A DNA stretch of 64,000 nucleotides from Allacma fusca (GCA_947179485.1 OX359247.1:10073060-10137059), one strand, 5' to 3'; shown: positions 11,801 through 23,344, counted from the first letter of the stretch. Program-made: numbers and translations. Notes: a model not told the origin generated them from the sequence alone.

Positions 11801-12919
11801 ATTGTAGCCAAAAGCTACAATATTTCCCAACACTCCACAACAGGATTCTCCCCTTTCCGTCTTTTGTATGGTATGGATCCCTCATTAGCTACTACATCCA
11901 AGTACCCAGTCAATGATGAACATCTTTCCGCAATGGATAGACGGTTCCAATTACTTAAAGACGGGGTACAAGCTAATGAGAATACTTGTTACCAGCTTAG
12001 CAATAAGTTAGAGTACGACAAGACCCATCCACACTTAGAGTTTAATATAGGCGAACTGGTACTCGTAAAAAGCCGAGAACGACTAGTAGGAGCCAAGGCT
12101 CGTTTTAAACTCAAGTGGGAAGGTCCTTACAGAATTATGGATAAACTGGGACCTCTAACTTATCTCATTGACTTGGAGAACAGCCTTGCTAATAACATAG
12201 GCAGAGTTTTTCATGTTCATCATTTATCTAAGTACTACCCCGAAATTATTGGGCAACATGTAGACACAGTCAATGAGATGTATAGAGATCCAGAATTAGA
12301 ATTGTCCCCAGAAATTGAAGGGCTTAATCCTGATATCCCGTCCATAATTCCAGTTCAGAATCCTTCTGACACTCATGAAACTACACCTCCCGTCTCACAA
12401 ACTCCTACCGAGAAAGATCCTAATTACGTTTCTCCTAAGTTTGATTCAGACACTCACTTAAATAAAGACTGGTTTAATACAGTTAAGTACACAAGGGACT
12501 ATCAAAAATTCATATCCGATTCTTCACAGTCCTCCTCTAATGATACAGTAGTGGAAGTAAATACAGAGACGCCTAGTAATAATACTCCTCCAATACAAAT
12601 TTCTCCATGTAATATAACTCCTGATACTATTCCTGAAAATAGTAATATTATAATAACTAATAACTCTCCACCTGTCACTGGCACTAGTAGAATCCCGCAA
12701 CCTCAAAGTGTCCCTCCTGTTACAATTCCTGTACAAACTACCTCTCATGATTCAAGTGCAGATAGCACTTCTTCAAAGTTATCAACTGTTTCCCGTTCTT
12801 CGTCTCGGGTTACTAGAAAACCTGTCAGATATGATCCTAGTAATCCCGAGACTCATACCATGAAGAAACTTGACACAGTTGAAACTCTGTCTAATTTATT
12901 TAGTATGATACTACAATAA
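8806..12919 (+). pseudogene. Pol of the Ty3/gypsy element (protease, RT, RNase H, integrase)
   Basis: Recognisable parts in order: aspartic protease with DTGAS near 9121; reverse transcriptase with YVDD near 10084; RNase H with LYVDSSQEAIGSALL near 10520; integrase with its HHCC zinc region near 11240-11350; the integrase catalytic core with AIDFIVELP, IICDNAGSF and YHPASNTYAER between about 11430 and 11730; and a GPY/F-like module (WEGPYRIMDKLGPLTYLI) near 12120. A long Ser/Pro/Thr-rich tail follows. Pol looks broken in about two or three places, so the copy is not expected to move on its own. No chromodomain was seen. Confidence 0.85.
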
Positions 12920-12937
12920 TTACACTACTTCTTAGAT

Positions 12938-14176
12938 ATGGCAGACCTTAATAACAACGAGCTGATAGAAGAGATTGAAGAGCTCCTGGACATCGGTTCT
13001 CCCATCAACTTTCCGATTCCCGACGACGTCGAAGAGCTATTACTCCGATCCCCTGCAAGACCCGCTCCCAAACTCCTATCTCCTATTCCTAGCCCGAAAT
13101 TAGTATTTCCATCCTCACTAGATGACGAACCAGACAATATTGAAGAGACTCCATCGTTGACTACAACAATAGAGATGTCTTGCCCTGGAGACTCTCATGG
13201 TTTCAATACCATTACGGATATTGTTCCGTTAGTTCGTGAGAAGACTGGAGGACCATATACTCCGAATATTCGGACTCTGGAGGAATTGGCTGCCTCAAAG
13301 GATTTTTATAAAGATCCAAGTTTGAATCCAGCGATTCAAATGCAGAATCTTCGCATCCGGTCTCCATCGCCACCACCAAGGATTCCAGAAGGCTTCGGTT
13401 TCGTGCGCAAGGCTACTAGACCATTTCGTGTGGCAACACCGACGAAGATTCCACCGGCAACCATGTCCATCCCAACGTCTTCTGGAACTGTCCATCTCCG
13501 ACTTCCTGATCAAATTTCTACAGGGTTCAATACTCCCAAACCTCCTCCTTTGAAAATATCTACCGTTCCTATTATTCCCCAATACGATACTCATAAAGTT
13601 CCTCCTCCTTCATCCTACAGCATTCTTACCCCGGGTTTTAAGAAACCTCTTCCTGTAAAACCCCCACCTATTCCCTCAGCTACAATTACAACCAATCCTC
13701 ATTTAAACCCACCTACCGTATCTCATCCTCCTGTAAAACCTACTTCCACCTACACTCCGACTTCAGCGAAACATATTCACCCTATTCCTAGAGCCAAGCG
13801 TCCAAGAGCAGAATTTTCCGCCGAAGAAGCCCAGGTCAACTTGATTCCTCCTGATGTGACACCAGGAATGAAACGATTCGCTCCGGACAAGTTTCTTCGG
13901 AATCCCACTTTGCCGTTTTTTCCTCGAGGTGACGGGTCTGGTTTCCGCAAAGATGGTCCCGACAATAGACGGGGAAAGAAGATCAAGAGAAGAGATGCCA
14001 AGTGCATCTATTGCCATCAAAGACATCCCATCAAGGAATGCGCAAACAAGCTGCAGATGACCAAGGCCCACAGCTATACCGATCCACAAGGACGTCCTAT
14101 ATGCTTTTACTGCAAGAAGGTTGGACACAAGACGGAGCAGTGCCCTTTGAAGTGGAGCCGACCAGCCGGCCAATAA
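12938..14176 (+). CDS. Extra 3' ORF with two zinc knuckles (not an envelope)
   Basis: A 412-residue ORF lies between pol and the 3' LTR. The N-terminus is acidic (ELIEEIEELLD). Residues about 60-300 are proline/threonine-rich and low in complexity. Residues about 310-350 are basic with RRGKKIKRRD. The C-terminus holds two zinc knuckles, CIYCHQRHPIKEC and CFYCKKVGHKTEQC. I see no signal peptide or membrane segment, so it is not an envelope. The fold suggests nucleic-acid binding like a nucleocapsid, an odd thing to find downstream of integrase. It looks whole. The function is unknown. Confidence 0.7.
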   Translation: MADLNNNELIEEIEELLDIGSPINFPIPDDVEELLLRSPARPAPKLLSPIPSPKLVFPSSLDDEPDNIEETPSLTTTIEMSCPGDSHGFNTITDIVPLVREKTGGPYTPNIRTLEELAASKDFYKDPSLNPAIQMQNLRIRSPSPPPRIPEGFGFVRKATRPFRVATPTKIPPATMSIPTSSGTVHLRLPDQISTGFNTPKPPPLKISTVPIIPQYDTHKVPPPSSYSILTPGFKKPLPVKPPPIPSATITTNPHLNPPTVSHPPVKPTSTYTPTSAKHIHPIPRAKRPRAEFSAEEAQVNLIPPDVTPGMKRFAPDKFLRNPTLPFFPRGDGSGFRKDGPDNRRGKKIKRRDAKCIYCHQRHPIKECANKLQMTKAHSYTDPQGRPICFYCKKVGHKTEQCPLKWSRPAGQ

Positions 14177-14500
14177 TTTTGACGTCTTCTCTTCGAATTT
14201 CTAAATATATAGATCTCTCTATATAAAAATGCTCAAATGACATTACTAAATGTTCCTATAACTTAAAGACTGATATATATTCTTGTCAATATATAAAGTA
14301 TATTTATTTATGTTCAATCTGCTACACATATTCACTTAAAATACTGAAATACTTTTGCCACAAAGTACAATATATTAAAAAGACTGAAGTTTCAAAATAA
14401 TCGTTTTCCGACCGCAGAGTCTGGATATTATGAAATAAAATAAAAAGGAAATGATTCTTGTCTCTAAGAAACTCTGGGATCCCGTCTTCAAACAATTATT

Positions 14501-14516
14501 TTGGGGAGGGAAATAT
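14501..14516 (+). other. Polypurine tract
   Basis: TTGGGGAGGGAAATAT directly precedes the 3' LTR, where plus-strand DNA synthesis is primed in LTR elements. Confidence 0.75.
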
Positions 14517-15728
14517 TGTCAGTGTGGAAATTGACAAGAAACCGTCACTTTCACTGTCACTTTCACACATACACACACACAAACACACTTTCCCCTGATG
14601 ATATTGAGGACTCCTGCAACTTTCCCCAGTCCTGAAAATTAAAATAAAACGTATTAAGGAGAAAATGTAAACGTATTGTTTACATTTTCTTAACCCAAAC
14701 CCTATCCTAATTCCTAACCTACTTAAATCTAAAAATAAATAAAATGTAAAAAGACTTACCATATGTACCTTCTGTGGAAATCCTAGACCTCTCCAAAAGT
14801 ATAAAAGGGCGAGGGATTTCCACAGAAGGACATTCAGTAATCCACTGCCTTAGCGGTTGGTTCCGAGGTCTTCACCTCTGGGTCTTGCTTCCGGAGAACT
14901 CTCCTGGATTTCCGACCGAAAGGACGGTTTTTCTTAGGTAATTTATACCTCTTCCCGCTCCTAAACCACCAGACCTGAACCCAAACCTAACCACCAATCC
15001 CTGCCTACCCAGACCATCCAGCGCCAAGTTTAAAAACTTGGCAGCTTGGTTTCTTTGGCATTATTTATTGCAGTCGTGATTTTTTTTGTCTTAAAAGTAA
15101 AATTAAAATTTTTGAAATATTTTTTGAAAATTGTTTTGGTTTTTGGGATAAATTTTATTAGGACCTTCCCGTGCTAAAAGGTGAATTTTTTTGGACCCTT
15201 CAAGTAAGTTTTTGGTTATTTTTGGGAATTTTATTTTTTTATTAAGTAAAAAGGCGGGTCTGGCAGGTGTGGGCATCTACCCTACCCTATAATTATTTTT
15301 GCCTACCCTCCTTAAAAATATTAGATGTGCATTTGCCCTGGGAATTTTTTTATAAAAGAGTAGTTTTTCCGAGCATTAGCTCCGGATAAAATTCTACGGT
15401 TAAAATAAATTGTTTTCCGGGCAATGCACATATTCCGCGCGGAGCGCTGGATTAATTCCTAAATTCCCCAACCTGTTACTATGCCAGTTTGAATTTTGCT
15501 CTACCTACTCCTGGTAAATTTTAGTACCCCTTTTGTGTAATTTTAAATTACAACACCCTTGCTCTACCACTCCAATAAATTAAATAATTAAATTCCAAAG
15601 TTCATTTTCATTTTGCTCTACCACTCCAATTAATTTAATTAATTAATTTCAAGTTTATTTTGATCAATTAAATTAAATTGAATTATTATTTTAGATAACC
15701 CTTTTGATTAAACTTATGCACCCTCACA
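14517..15728 (+). repeat. 3' LTR of the Ty3/gypsy element
   Basis: Same length (1212 bp) and ends as the 5' LTR. The one difference seen by eye is near position 15 (C versus T). It is followed at once by the ATTAG duplication at 15729-15733. Confidence 0.95.
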
Positions 15729-15733
15729 ATTAG

Positions 15734-17100
15734 AAGAAGGCTTGAGCCAACAATTAATTAACATCATTAGGGACTTATACAATAAGGCAAAAACTCAAGT
15801 AAAAGGCAAGTATGGGCTAACAGAGCCCGTAAAAATCTTAAAGGGGGTCCTCCAGGGGGAGACGCTGTCACCAACACTTTTCGCAATATATATAGATAAA
15901 ATTGTAAAAATATTGAAAAACAGCAATACTAAAGGCATAAAAATGGGCAATGTCAAAATCAATATATTGTTGTATGCAGATGACATGGTGTTAGTTTCAG
16001 AAACAAAGGATGACTTGCAAAATATGATCAACATTCTGGTAAAATATTTTGAAGCAAACAATCTAAAAATTAATTTAGATAAGACAAAGGTAATTATATT
16101 TAGCAAAAACGGCCGACACGGTGGAAACGACATTCTTAAATCGAATAGTGTAGTGATAGAAAATGTAAATACATATACATATCTAGGAGTTCCATTTCAA
16201 TCTACTGGAATATTCAACCAAGCCAATGAAAAATTTATTACAAAAGCAAGAGTGGCTCAGTCCAACCTTTTCGAACTGCTATGGAGAGCGAAAATAACAA
16301 AAATCGAAAAAATAATTGGATTGTTTGACTCCCTTGTTGAATCTATTCTATTATATGCGACACCTATTTGGGGCCTTAGATACCTCAGCTCACTGGAAAC
16401 CTTTCAAACCCAATTTCTTCGAAAGCTTTGTAAAATAACAAATAATACCCCCGGTTATATAATAAGATTAGAGACAGGATCAACCAATGTTAAATGCAGA
16501 ATATTTAAAGCTACAATGATCTTTTTGTACAAATTTGTTCTTAACAAGCCAGAAGAATCTTTGACAAGAGCGTGTTTTAATGAAATAAATAAAATGGCAA
16601 TACCAGTCAGGTATTGTTGGACAAAACAACTCAGTGTAATGTTCGAAGAAGCAAATATGGCCGAAGATTACAATCAACTGACTAACGACCATACTAAAGT
16701 GAAAATCACGGAAATGATCGCAAAATACTACATGTGGTCAGCAAATACAGACGTTAGCATGATGCAAAACGACCCAAGATGGATGCAACTTTGCCAAATC
16801 ACTACCCATATATCTGCCAGCGACCTCTACAATAGAGACCTGGATTGGAACACGATATGCCTGATTCGAAATCTCCGAGTGGGCTTTCCTAAGGTTCGAA
16901 TAGAAACTAATTACATATTGAACGGAGCTTTTAAGATATGGCACAAGTTGGAAGTAAGCAGCGCATGTGAATTATGCAACACAAACTATACAGAAGATCA
17001 TTATCATGTGATGTGGGAGTGTGTCCATTACGGTGAATGTCGGCAACTTCTAAAACCGTTTTACACGGAAAATATGTCCAGAGAAAATGTTTGGCAGTGA
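15734..17100 (+). CDS. LINE ORF2, 3' part: reverse transcriptase and C-terminal zinc region
   Basis: This continues ORF2 in the same frame after the LTR element. From 15742 the segment reads NIIRDLYNKAK, then GVLQGETLSPTLFAIYID (RT block with the template-gripping QG), then the catalytic LLYADDMVL near 15970-15990, then NLKINLDKTKVIIF (thumb) and TYLGVPF. The C-terminus carries a cysteine/histidine cluster, CELCNTNYTEDHYHVMWEC, as in many LINE ORF2 proteins. It ends at TGA 17098-17100. Nothing in this half appears broken. With the 5' part it would make a protein of about 1,070 residues or more. Confidence 0.85.
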
Positions 17101-17354
17101 ACACCGCAAAATAGATTACATAACGTTATATCAATTTTGGAAAATGGCAATGAAAATCAGAAACGTATACCTTAGATACATGGAAGAAATTAATACATAA
17201 TATTAAACCAGATTTAATTTAATTATCAAAATTATCAATAATAATAAGTCTTAGGCAATTTTTAGGATAAGCAATTTCAATCTTGAAATCTGTAATTTTA
17301 AAATTAAAGCAATGTTGTAAGGGCTGCGGCCAAATCGACTGAATAAATATTATT
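17101..17354 (+). other. LINE 3' UTR and tail
   Basis: Non-coding stretch ending GGGCTGCGGCC, then AAATCGACTGAATAAATATTATTATTA-like sequence. The small hairpin followed by ATT repeats parallels the SINE tail at 1349-1400 read on the minus strand and is the likely recognition site for reverse transcription. Confidence 0.65.
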
Positions 17355-17366
17355 ATTAACAGCAAA

Positions 17367-18046
17367 ATTTCGGATTTATATATTCTGATATAATTACTAA
17401 TGATTACTATGATTAATATACCGATTTGACACGACAAGACCATTAGTCAGGTAATGTCACCGTTTTTATTACAGCCAAAATCGTCGACACCATTGGATCA
17501 CTAAGAGATTTCACACTTTGTGAAATTCTTACAGAATTTACAGATATTCAGTTAGTGCCGACTACGGTGTTTAATCCCTTCGCTTACATTTTATTAAAGA
17601 GCCTTTCTTAAGCTTACTCCTAAAAAGAGAATACCAGTGAGCTTTTTAGCATTACATAATGGGATAAGTCTACCATCAATGAATGAATTAGTTTAGCAGT
17701 ATGCAAATGCTAAGCCACCAAACGTGTTTTGCCTAATATCATGGCTATGGGTGCTTGCCATATAAGAGGAGTTCGTGAAGATGAAAATGTGAAATGTGGG
17801 AACCTGAGACGGTTATTCTGTACTAAAATAAAAGATTTTAATAATTGAAAAAGGTGAGGTGAGAAGTGTTCAGTGCAAAAGCTAGAAAAAGAGGCCAGTG
17901 TAGTTGTTAGGTTTAGCATTAGTTTCTACAATAGGTCACAAATATTCATATTGCCAAGATTAGGTAAATTTAAGTGAAATCGACGCAGCGGGTTCCCCGC
18001 TGACAGTATTTTCATAACCGGGGCATTCTGATAAGATGTTTAAGGG
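17367..18046. other. No gene recognised
   Basis: Continuation of the sequence into which the LINE inserted. Short open frames lack recognisable domains. Confidence 0.45.
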
Positions 18047-18054
18047 GTTACAAT

Positions 18055-19138
18055 CAGGCGCGTAGCCAGGAATTGGCCAAGGGGGGGGGCAACATTAATT
18101 AGAACGTACATATGTAAACTGACACATTCTATGGGAAATCCAATTCACGAATGTAAAACGCATCAAATTTTGCAAACTGAATTTCAGATTTTAAAATTCT
18201 CCACGTTTTACGATTCCATCAAATTTGAATAATTTTGGACCAGATTTTTAATTGGGCTTGATCAGATTTCGGGGAATTTCGAGACCTCGGTTCGCTTCTA
18301 TCGTTTCAGCTGGTGCTTAACCTACTGTTCCTGTGACACACGTCTTTGCTTCGAAAAGAAACTGCGGATATCAGGCGTGCTTGATCTTTTCATAATGAAG
18401 AATTAAATACAATTCACTAATTTAATAATTCTATCGAGCTTAAAACTTCCCTCGAAGCGATGCGTGTAAGTTACAGAAGCTAAAAGCTTTTAATATGAAA
18501 ATATTTAAAGCCGCTGTTACCATACTTTTGTTGCCGTTGAAGGTTGAAGTCAAATCGACGAGGCAAAGGTCAAAGTGAAATCGGGATTTCGCAATGCATT
18601 CAAATCACCCGCTAAACAAGGATGAACACAATAAAAATATACACTAGAATCACCCAAAACGTCTCTTTATTGAATGGTTTATTACCCACGGCTTCTTCCC
18701 GTCAAAAGTTGACCCATCCATACTCGCGAAAATCGTATCGAAATGCTTTTCCATTTCGATAGAAATTTATTGATCTAGAAATCCTTTGCTCTCGCAATGG
18801 ACAAACATTGCGATACGATTTTCGCGCGTATGGATGGGTCAATTAATGACGGGAGGAGCCGTGGGTAATAAATCATTCACACGAAACATGCAAATTTCAT
18901 GGGTGATTCTAGAGTTATGCTGTTTATACACAGATATTTACATGGAATACTGCATATGTTGAGTTTCGAAGTGATTTTTTTTACAAATAAAAAAAATTGT
19001 ACTGTCAAATCAAAAGGTTTGCATTTCTCGGTATGGACTGATTTATTTTTAACTTTTTGAGTGATTTGAGAGTATTTTATTTCGAATGGGGGGGGGGCAA
19101 TTGCCCCCCTTGCCCCCCCCCCGTTGGCTACGCGCCTG
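18055..19138. mobile_element. Non-autonomous hAT element with 8-bp target duplication
   Basis: The ends are CAGGCGCGTAGCCAGG at the left and the matching reverse complement at the right, each followed inwards by G runs. GTTACAAT is duplicated at 18047-18054 and 19139-19146. The ends match the widespread CAG..GCGTAGCCAGG type of hAT MITE. No transposase remains in the 1084 bp. A separate palindromic element sits inside it at 18644-18912. Confidence 0.88.
18644..18912. repeat. Palindromic MITE nested in the hAT element
   Basis: An outer inverted pair CTAGAATCACCCA (from 18644, mirrored to 18912) encloses a longer imperfect palindrome from about 18671 to 18879. Its arms share TTTATTACCCACGGC, TTGACCCATCCATAC and CGCGAAAATCGTATCG. 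It has no ORF. The family is not identified. Confidence 0.7.
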
Positions 19139-19146
19139 GTTACAAT

Positions 19147-19979
19147 TTCCATTGCTGGTCAGTTCAATAATAATGAATAAACATACAGCAAGTTCAGCCA
19201 AAGGTGAGCAATCAAAGAAACACCTTAATAATAAATATTTCACCATACCTTTACCAACCCTTTCTTTTGGTTGTAACATTGCTCTCTCCCAGCACCGATT
19301 GAGTTGTATAATTATTTAAAGAAAGGTACACTGCAGGTCGATATGAAGGTCTATAAGAATGGAGAGCTTTTCGGGAGAATTGAACTTTTATTAAACTTTA
19401 CCGTTGCCGAGGACACCCTATCTTACATTCATTGATTTTATTAAACTGTTTGATTTGAGCATTGTTTTTCTTGATATTTGAATGATGGGTCACACTGGGA
19501 CCAAGAAACTACTAAAGACCAGGCATATTTCAAACGTTTAGAGACACGAGTCTGAACGGAAGATTTTGAGGTTGAATCTGATTGTAACTACTTTAAATGT
19601 AAGACTGTCAAAGCACTACTTTTTATCATACTAACACCGTGAGTTACTTGAAAAGGCTGCAACTTGAGTTCTGAATATATACATTTGGTTTCCATGTTGA
19701 CGGTGAGAACTTTCGTCTAGATAGGAAAAATAAGGTGCAAGGTCAATTCACTTCCGAGTTGCGTTAGAAATTGTCTCGTTCAAAAATCGTTTGAATGTAA
19801 TGCGAACACAAACGTCAAAGCAATGGTATCATATAGGGCTTAAGTTTTACCTAAGAATGGTCTGTCACCCTGAAGGTTCACCTAGGTCAGTGTGCATAAT
19901 TTTCTAAACCTCAAAATAAGTTTTAATGAAAAGGGGTAGATCGACAAATAACAACCAAAACAACACTATCTTACAGATA
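19147..19979. other. No gene recognised
   Basis: AT-rich unique-looking DNA with no domain-bearing ORF and no repeat boundary that I can see. Confidence 0.45.
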
Positions 19980-21702
19980 CAGAGCTCCGCACGGGTCGGG
20001 TTGAACCGGAACCGTACTTGAATTTTCGGGTAAAAGCAGAATCAGATGCGGACTTGCTCGTTCAAGCACTAGTACAAATTCCGGTACTCTGAGTGCGGGT
20101 AAAAGTACAATGTAGGCGCACTCGTACTCGGACCGAGTTTTCAAGTTTTTTTTAAAAACCGGACCGATTTGTACTCGAACTCGTACTTGGACCGTACTCG
20201 AGGTTCAATTACTTTTTCATTTACTTTTGTAAATTTTAGTTTACATAGGTTAGCTGCGATTAGCTTTAATAAAATTATTCATTTTATACTATTATTTGTA
20301 ACCTTTATAGAATAAGCGTATCTTAAACGAGCAAAAGGATTTGTTTCGCCGATAAATTTTTAAACGATTCATCGTCTGACATCATCGATGTAGCTGCTGT
20401 TGTGGCAATTCATTACTTAAGCTAATGTTAAATAGCTCTAATTAAGTTTTACCCATGAAATTTTTGCAACAACTAGTCGACAGTGTCGTAGTTTCAGAAC
20501 TGCGAGCTGTGATATTAAAAAATTTGATATTAAAATCTTTCTCATCCACAATATTTTTAACTATTACAATCAAGACGTTATTGACGAGAAACCTTGTTTC
20601 CTGTGTTTTCTGTACATGTTCTCAACTCGCCACTATCACTAATATAAAAATACCTAATGGGTCTCTGAAAAGCTTGAACATTTTTCGGCCAACTATATAG
20701 CGTTAAAACTTATTATTTGTATGCACTTCAAACTAGTTCAAACACTGAATAATCTAAAAACATCAAATTTTAAAAAGCCGACATTTATTTACTTTTTGAA
20801 AGGCCTCAGGTAAATGAGTAAATTTAAGGATATATAGAATGAAATTTCCCGTATCCCTTGATAGATCAACCTCGCAATCTATCTCGATATCCATGGCAAT
20901 GAAGTAGTGTTTCTTTTCGGCATCGGAAATTCCCGAGGTTCCGGTTCGGTTTCTGGTAAACGGTTTAAAGAACCGTCAAATTTCGGTCATTTGAAAAGGG
21001 GATACAATTTTGACTTCTAGAAAAATGAATCCAATACAATTTTTGCCAAAGGAACCGGAACCGGTTCGTGAAACGGTTTTATTTTCCGGATCGGTCCCGG
21101 GAAGGAAAAAATGTTCCGGACCCTAACATATCGGTTCCGGGAACAGAATTGTGATTTTCTTGGTTCGGGAAAACGAGTCGGGTCGAGTCCATGTTTTGGT
21201 ACCGTTCAGAAACACTACAATGAAGTATGCCCCTTAAACTGATTGTGGACTAAAGTTTCAATACTGTAGCGGTTAGAGTTCTATGTACCATACAATGCCC
21301 TCATTGTATTGTCAGTAGTTTCATTGACGTATAACATTCCATATGTAGATGTGTTGTACAAGGCGGCTCTCGGCTCACATCAAAATAACAACCAATGATG
21401 CAGGATTTAAGGCATGACTTTTCTACGCGTGATTAGGTGGAAGTACTCGAGTACTTTTTGCCTTTCAAGTACGAGTACCAACTAATTTCAAATTCAATAC
21501 TTGTACTCGTAATTTGCTTCGAGCACTTTTTGAGAACTCATACTTGTTACGATACTCGATTCAAAATTACTCAAATACAAGTACACATAGAGTTACTTGA
21601 CCCGAGAGTACGAGTACATAATTTGTTGTGACTCCGTACTCGACCCGTACTTGTACTCGTAATTGAAACTCGAGTAGGTACTCGAACCCGTGCGGAGCTC
21701 TG
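19980..21702. mobile_element. hAT-like word-rich element (GTACTCG family)
   Basis: Inverted ends CAGAGCTCCGCACGGGT (from 19980) and the reverse complement ending at 21702. Flanking octamers TACAGATA and ATCTGATA match at 5 of 8 positions, a possible decayed hAT duplication. Both end regions are packed with degenerate GTACTCG/TACTTG words in the orientation of the nearer end. The middle (about 20930-21190) has a second word set near TTCCGG/GGTTC and may be another nested element. No transposase was found. Confidence 0.7.
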
Positions 21703-21724
21703 ATCTGATATCATTGCATGCATG

Positions 21725-22200
21725 CAGGGGTCGGATTTATGGGGGAAGACGGGAAGAATCTTCCCAAGGAAAAAATGTTTTCAGCAGGGAATTTTTCAAA
21801 CGAGATTACAAACAGGACTTGTCATGCTTGGCGACCTTTTTTAGGCAGGGATTTTTGAAATTGTTGGGATGATTTACGGAAATCATTTTTGTCACCAGGG
21901 AGTTTAAAATTTGTTGACTTTTTTGGGCAGGGAGTTTCGAATCTGTTGGGGTGTTTTACTGAAATCAATTTTTGTCAACAGGGATTTCCGAATATGTTGA
22001 GGTGTTTTACAGAAATCATTTTTTGTCAGCAGGAATTTTCAAATTTGTTGACTTTTTTCAGCAGGGATTTTTGAAATTTTTTCAACAGGGTTTTACAAAT
22101 TTGCTGACCTTTTTTCAGCACGGGTTTTGAATTGTTTGAGGTGTTTTGCGGAAATTGTTTTGTCAGCAGGGAGTTTTAAACTTGCATAGAACAGGGATAA
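21725..22200 (+). mobile_element. hAT-type element, one end recognised (same family as 2657-3036)
   Basis: Begins CAGGGGTCGGATTTATGG and continues GAAGACGGGAAGAATCTT, matching the reverse-complemented right end of the MITE at 2657-3036. The interior repeats the word CAGCAGGGATTTT. The opposite end was not found and the 3' limit is approximate. Confidence 0.65.
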
Positions 22201-23340
22201 TAATATAAAAAAATATATATAAAAAATTCTTGACGCCGTTTTGTAGAATATCCTTGCTGGGATTTACAATCAGGGAACAATATTATGTTGATGTATTATA
22301 TATAAGAAACTATTGTTAAAACCTCAGAGATTTCAAAGAGTGCAGTGTACACAAGTTTTTGATTCCAATATGTAGTCTATTACAGGCGCAATTCAGTAAG
22401 GTAATAATGGAAGTTGGAGGTTTACATAAGCTATGTTAAATTAGTTATGACGTTTTAATTATCAACATATTCTGAATAAATAAAACAAAACTAATTTTAA
22501 TTTCTTTTTAACAAAATGGTGCACACTTATTGAATTGAAATTTTTCAAAAGGTAAATATTTATTCTTGATAGTTAACTTCTCACTTTTATGTCTCACCGG
22601 CTGCATGATACTATTATTACTTGTTAATTCCGGTGGATTTTCCGATGTATGTTTTTAAGAGCGGGTATACGTATAGATATGCAGACTCGACAGAACGGGA
22701 TTTTTTCCTATTAACATTAACTAAGCTTCATTGCTAAGAAACTGGGCGATCATTAATTGTCGGAACTGTGTCTGCATAAAATCTTTACGGTTCGGCTAAA
22801 AACACAGGTCAACGCAAAATTATTTTTGAAATCACGAAAATCATTAGTCTGACAATAAATTAGCAAGTCGAGAGATTTTGGTGACGGGATCGGGATGAGC
22901 TTATTTGTCCTGAAAATGTCGGGACCGGACATGACGGAACAACAGCTCGGGACGGAAAAAATACCATACTATTGCAATAAAAATGATTACTATAACTTTA
23001 TTTTATGAATTTCTCCGTTTAAAATTTGGTATTGGATACATGAATACATCTACGAGCATTGCGCTATTATTGGAAATGCTCTTTTAAAATCAGTGGAATT
23101 TGTAGCAACGTTTTAATTTATCTAAACAGCTTATAAACGATGTTATTATTACCATAATTCGTGGATCTTATAGGATAGCATTTCATCACTTGCACAATTA
23201 GTATATTTATATCCAAGTTTATAACAAATGTTTTTCTGTTGAAAATGTTTGAAATCATTATGTACTGTGTCGTAAGGCAAATACTATTGTGGTATCAGTG
23301 AAATAAATTATTTCTTTCTCTCTCTTCTGTTAAGACTGGG
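22201..23340. other. No gene recognised
   Basis: AT-rich non-coding DNA. A short patch near 22870-22970 is enriched in GGGAC/CGGGA words, a faint relative of which lies near 32510-32610. Confidence 0.4.
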
Positions 23341-23344
23341 ATTT

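Larger units (their letters stand above)
6272..15728 (+). mobile_element. Ty3/gypsy LTR retrotransposon, very young insertion
   Basis: The order is 5' LTR, Gag, protease, reverse transcriptase, RNase H, integrase, an extra ORF and 3' LTR. Integrase lies after RNase H, which is the Ty3/gypsy order. Both LTRs are 1212 bp and I found a single base difference by eye. The flanking ATTAG duplication is perfect. Length is 9457 bp. Gag and the extra ORF look whole, while pol looks broken in about two or three places. Near-identical LTRs imply a very recent insertion. The target is the reverse transcriptase part of the LINE at 3064-17354. Confidence 0.95.
3064..17354 (+). mobile_element. LINE (non-LTR retrotransposon), near full length, split by an LTR element
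   Basis: The element has a 5' leader (3064-3603), ORF1 with a coiled coil, and ORF2 with an apurinic-type endonuclease and reverse transcriptase. A 3' UTR follows, ending in a small hairpin (GGCTGCGGCC) and AATAAATATTATTATTA. A 12-bp match ATTAACAGCAAA at 3052-3063 and 17355-17366 is the likely target duplication. Without the inserted LTR element (6272-15728) and one copy of its duplication it would be about 4.8 kb. The RT and C-terminal sequence place it broadly in the APE-type LINEs, but I do not assign a clade. ORF1 and both parts of ORF2 stay open, so it was probably young when it was interrupted. Confidence 0.85.

Noticed and set aside
12938-14176. Envelope gene of an endogenous retrovirus
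   Set aside because: No signal peptide, membrane segment or cleavage site. The C-terminal zinc knuckles indicate a nucleic-acid-binding protein.
19049-19138. G-quadruplex regulatory site
   Set aside because: The G and C runs are part of the hAT terminal inverted repeat and recur at its other end.
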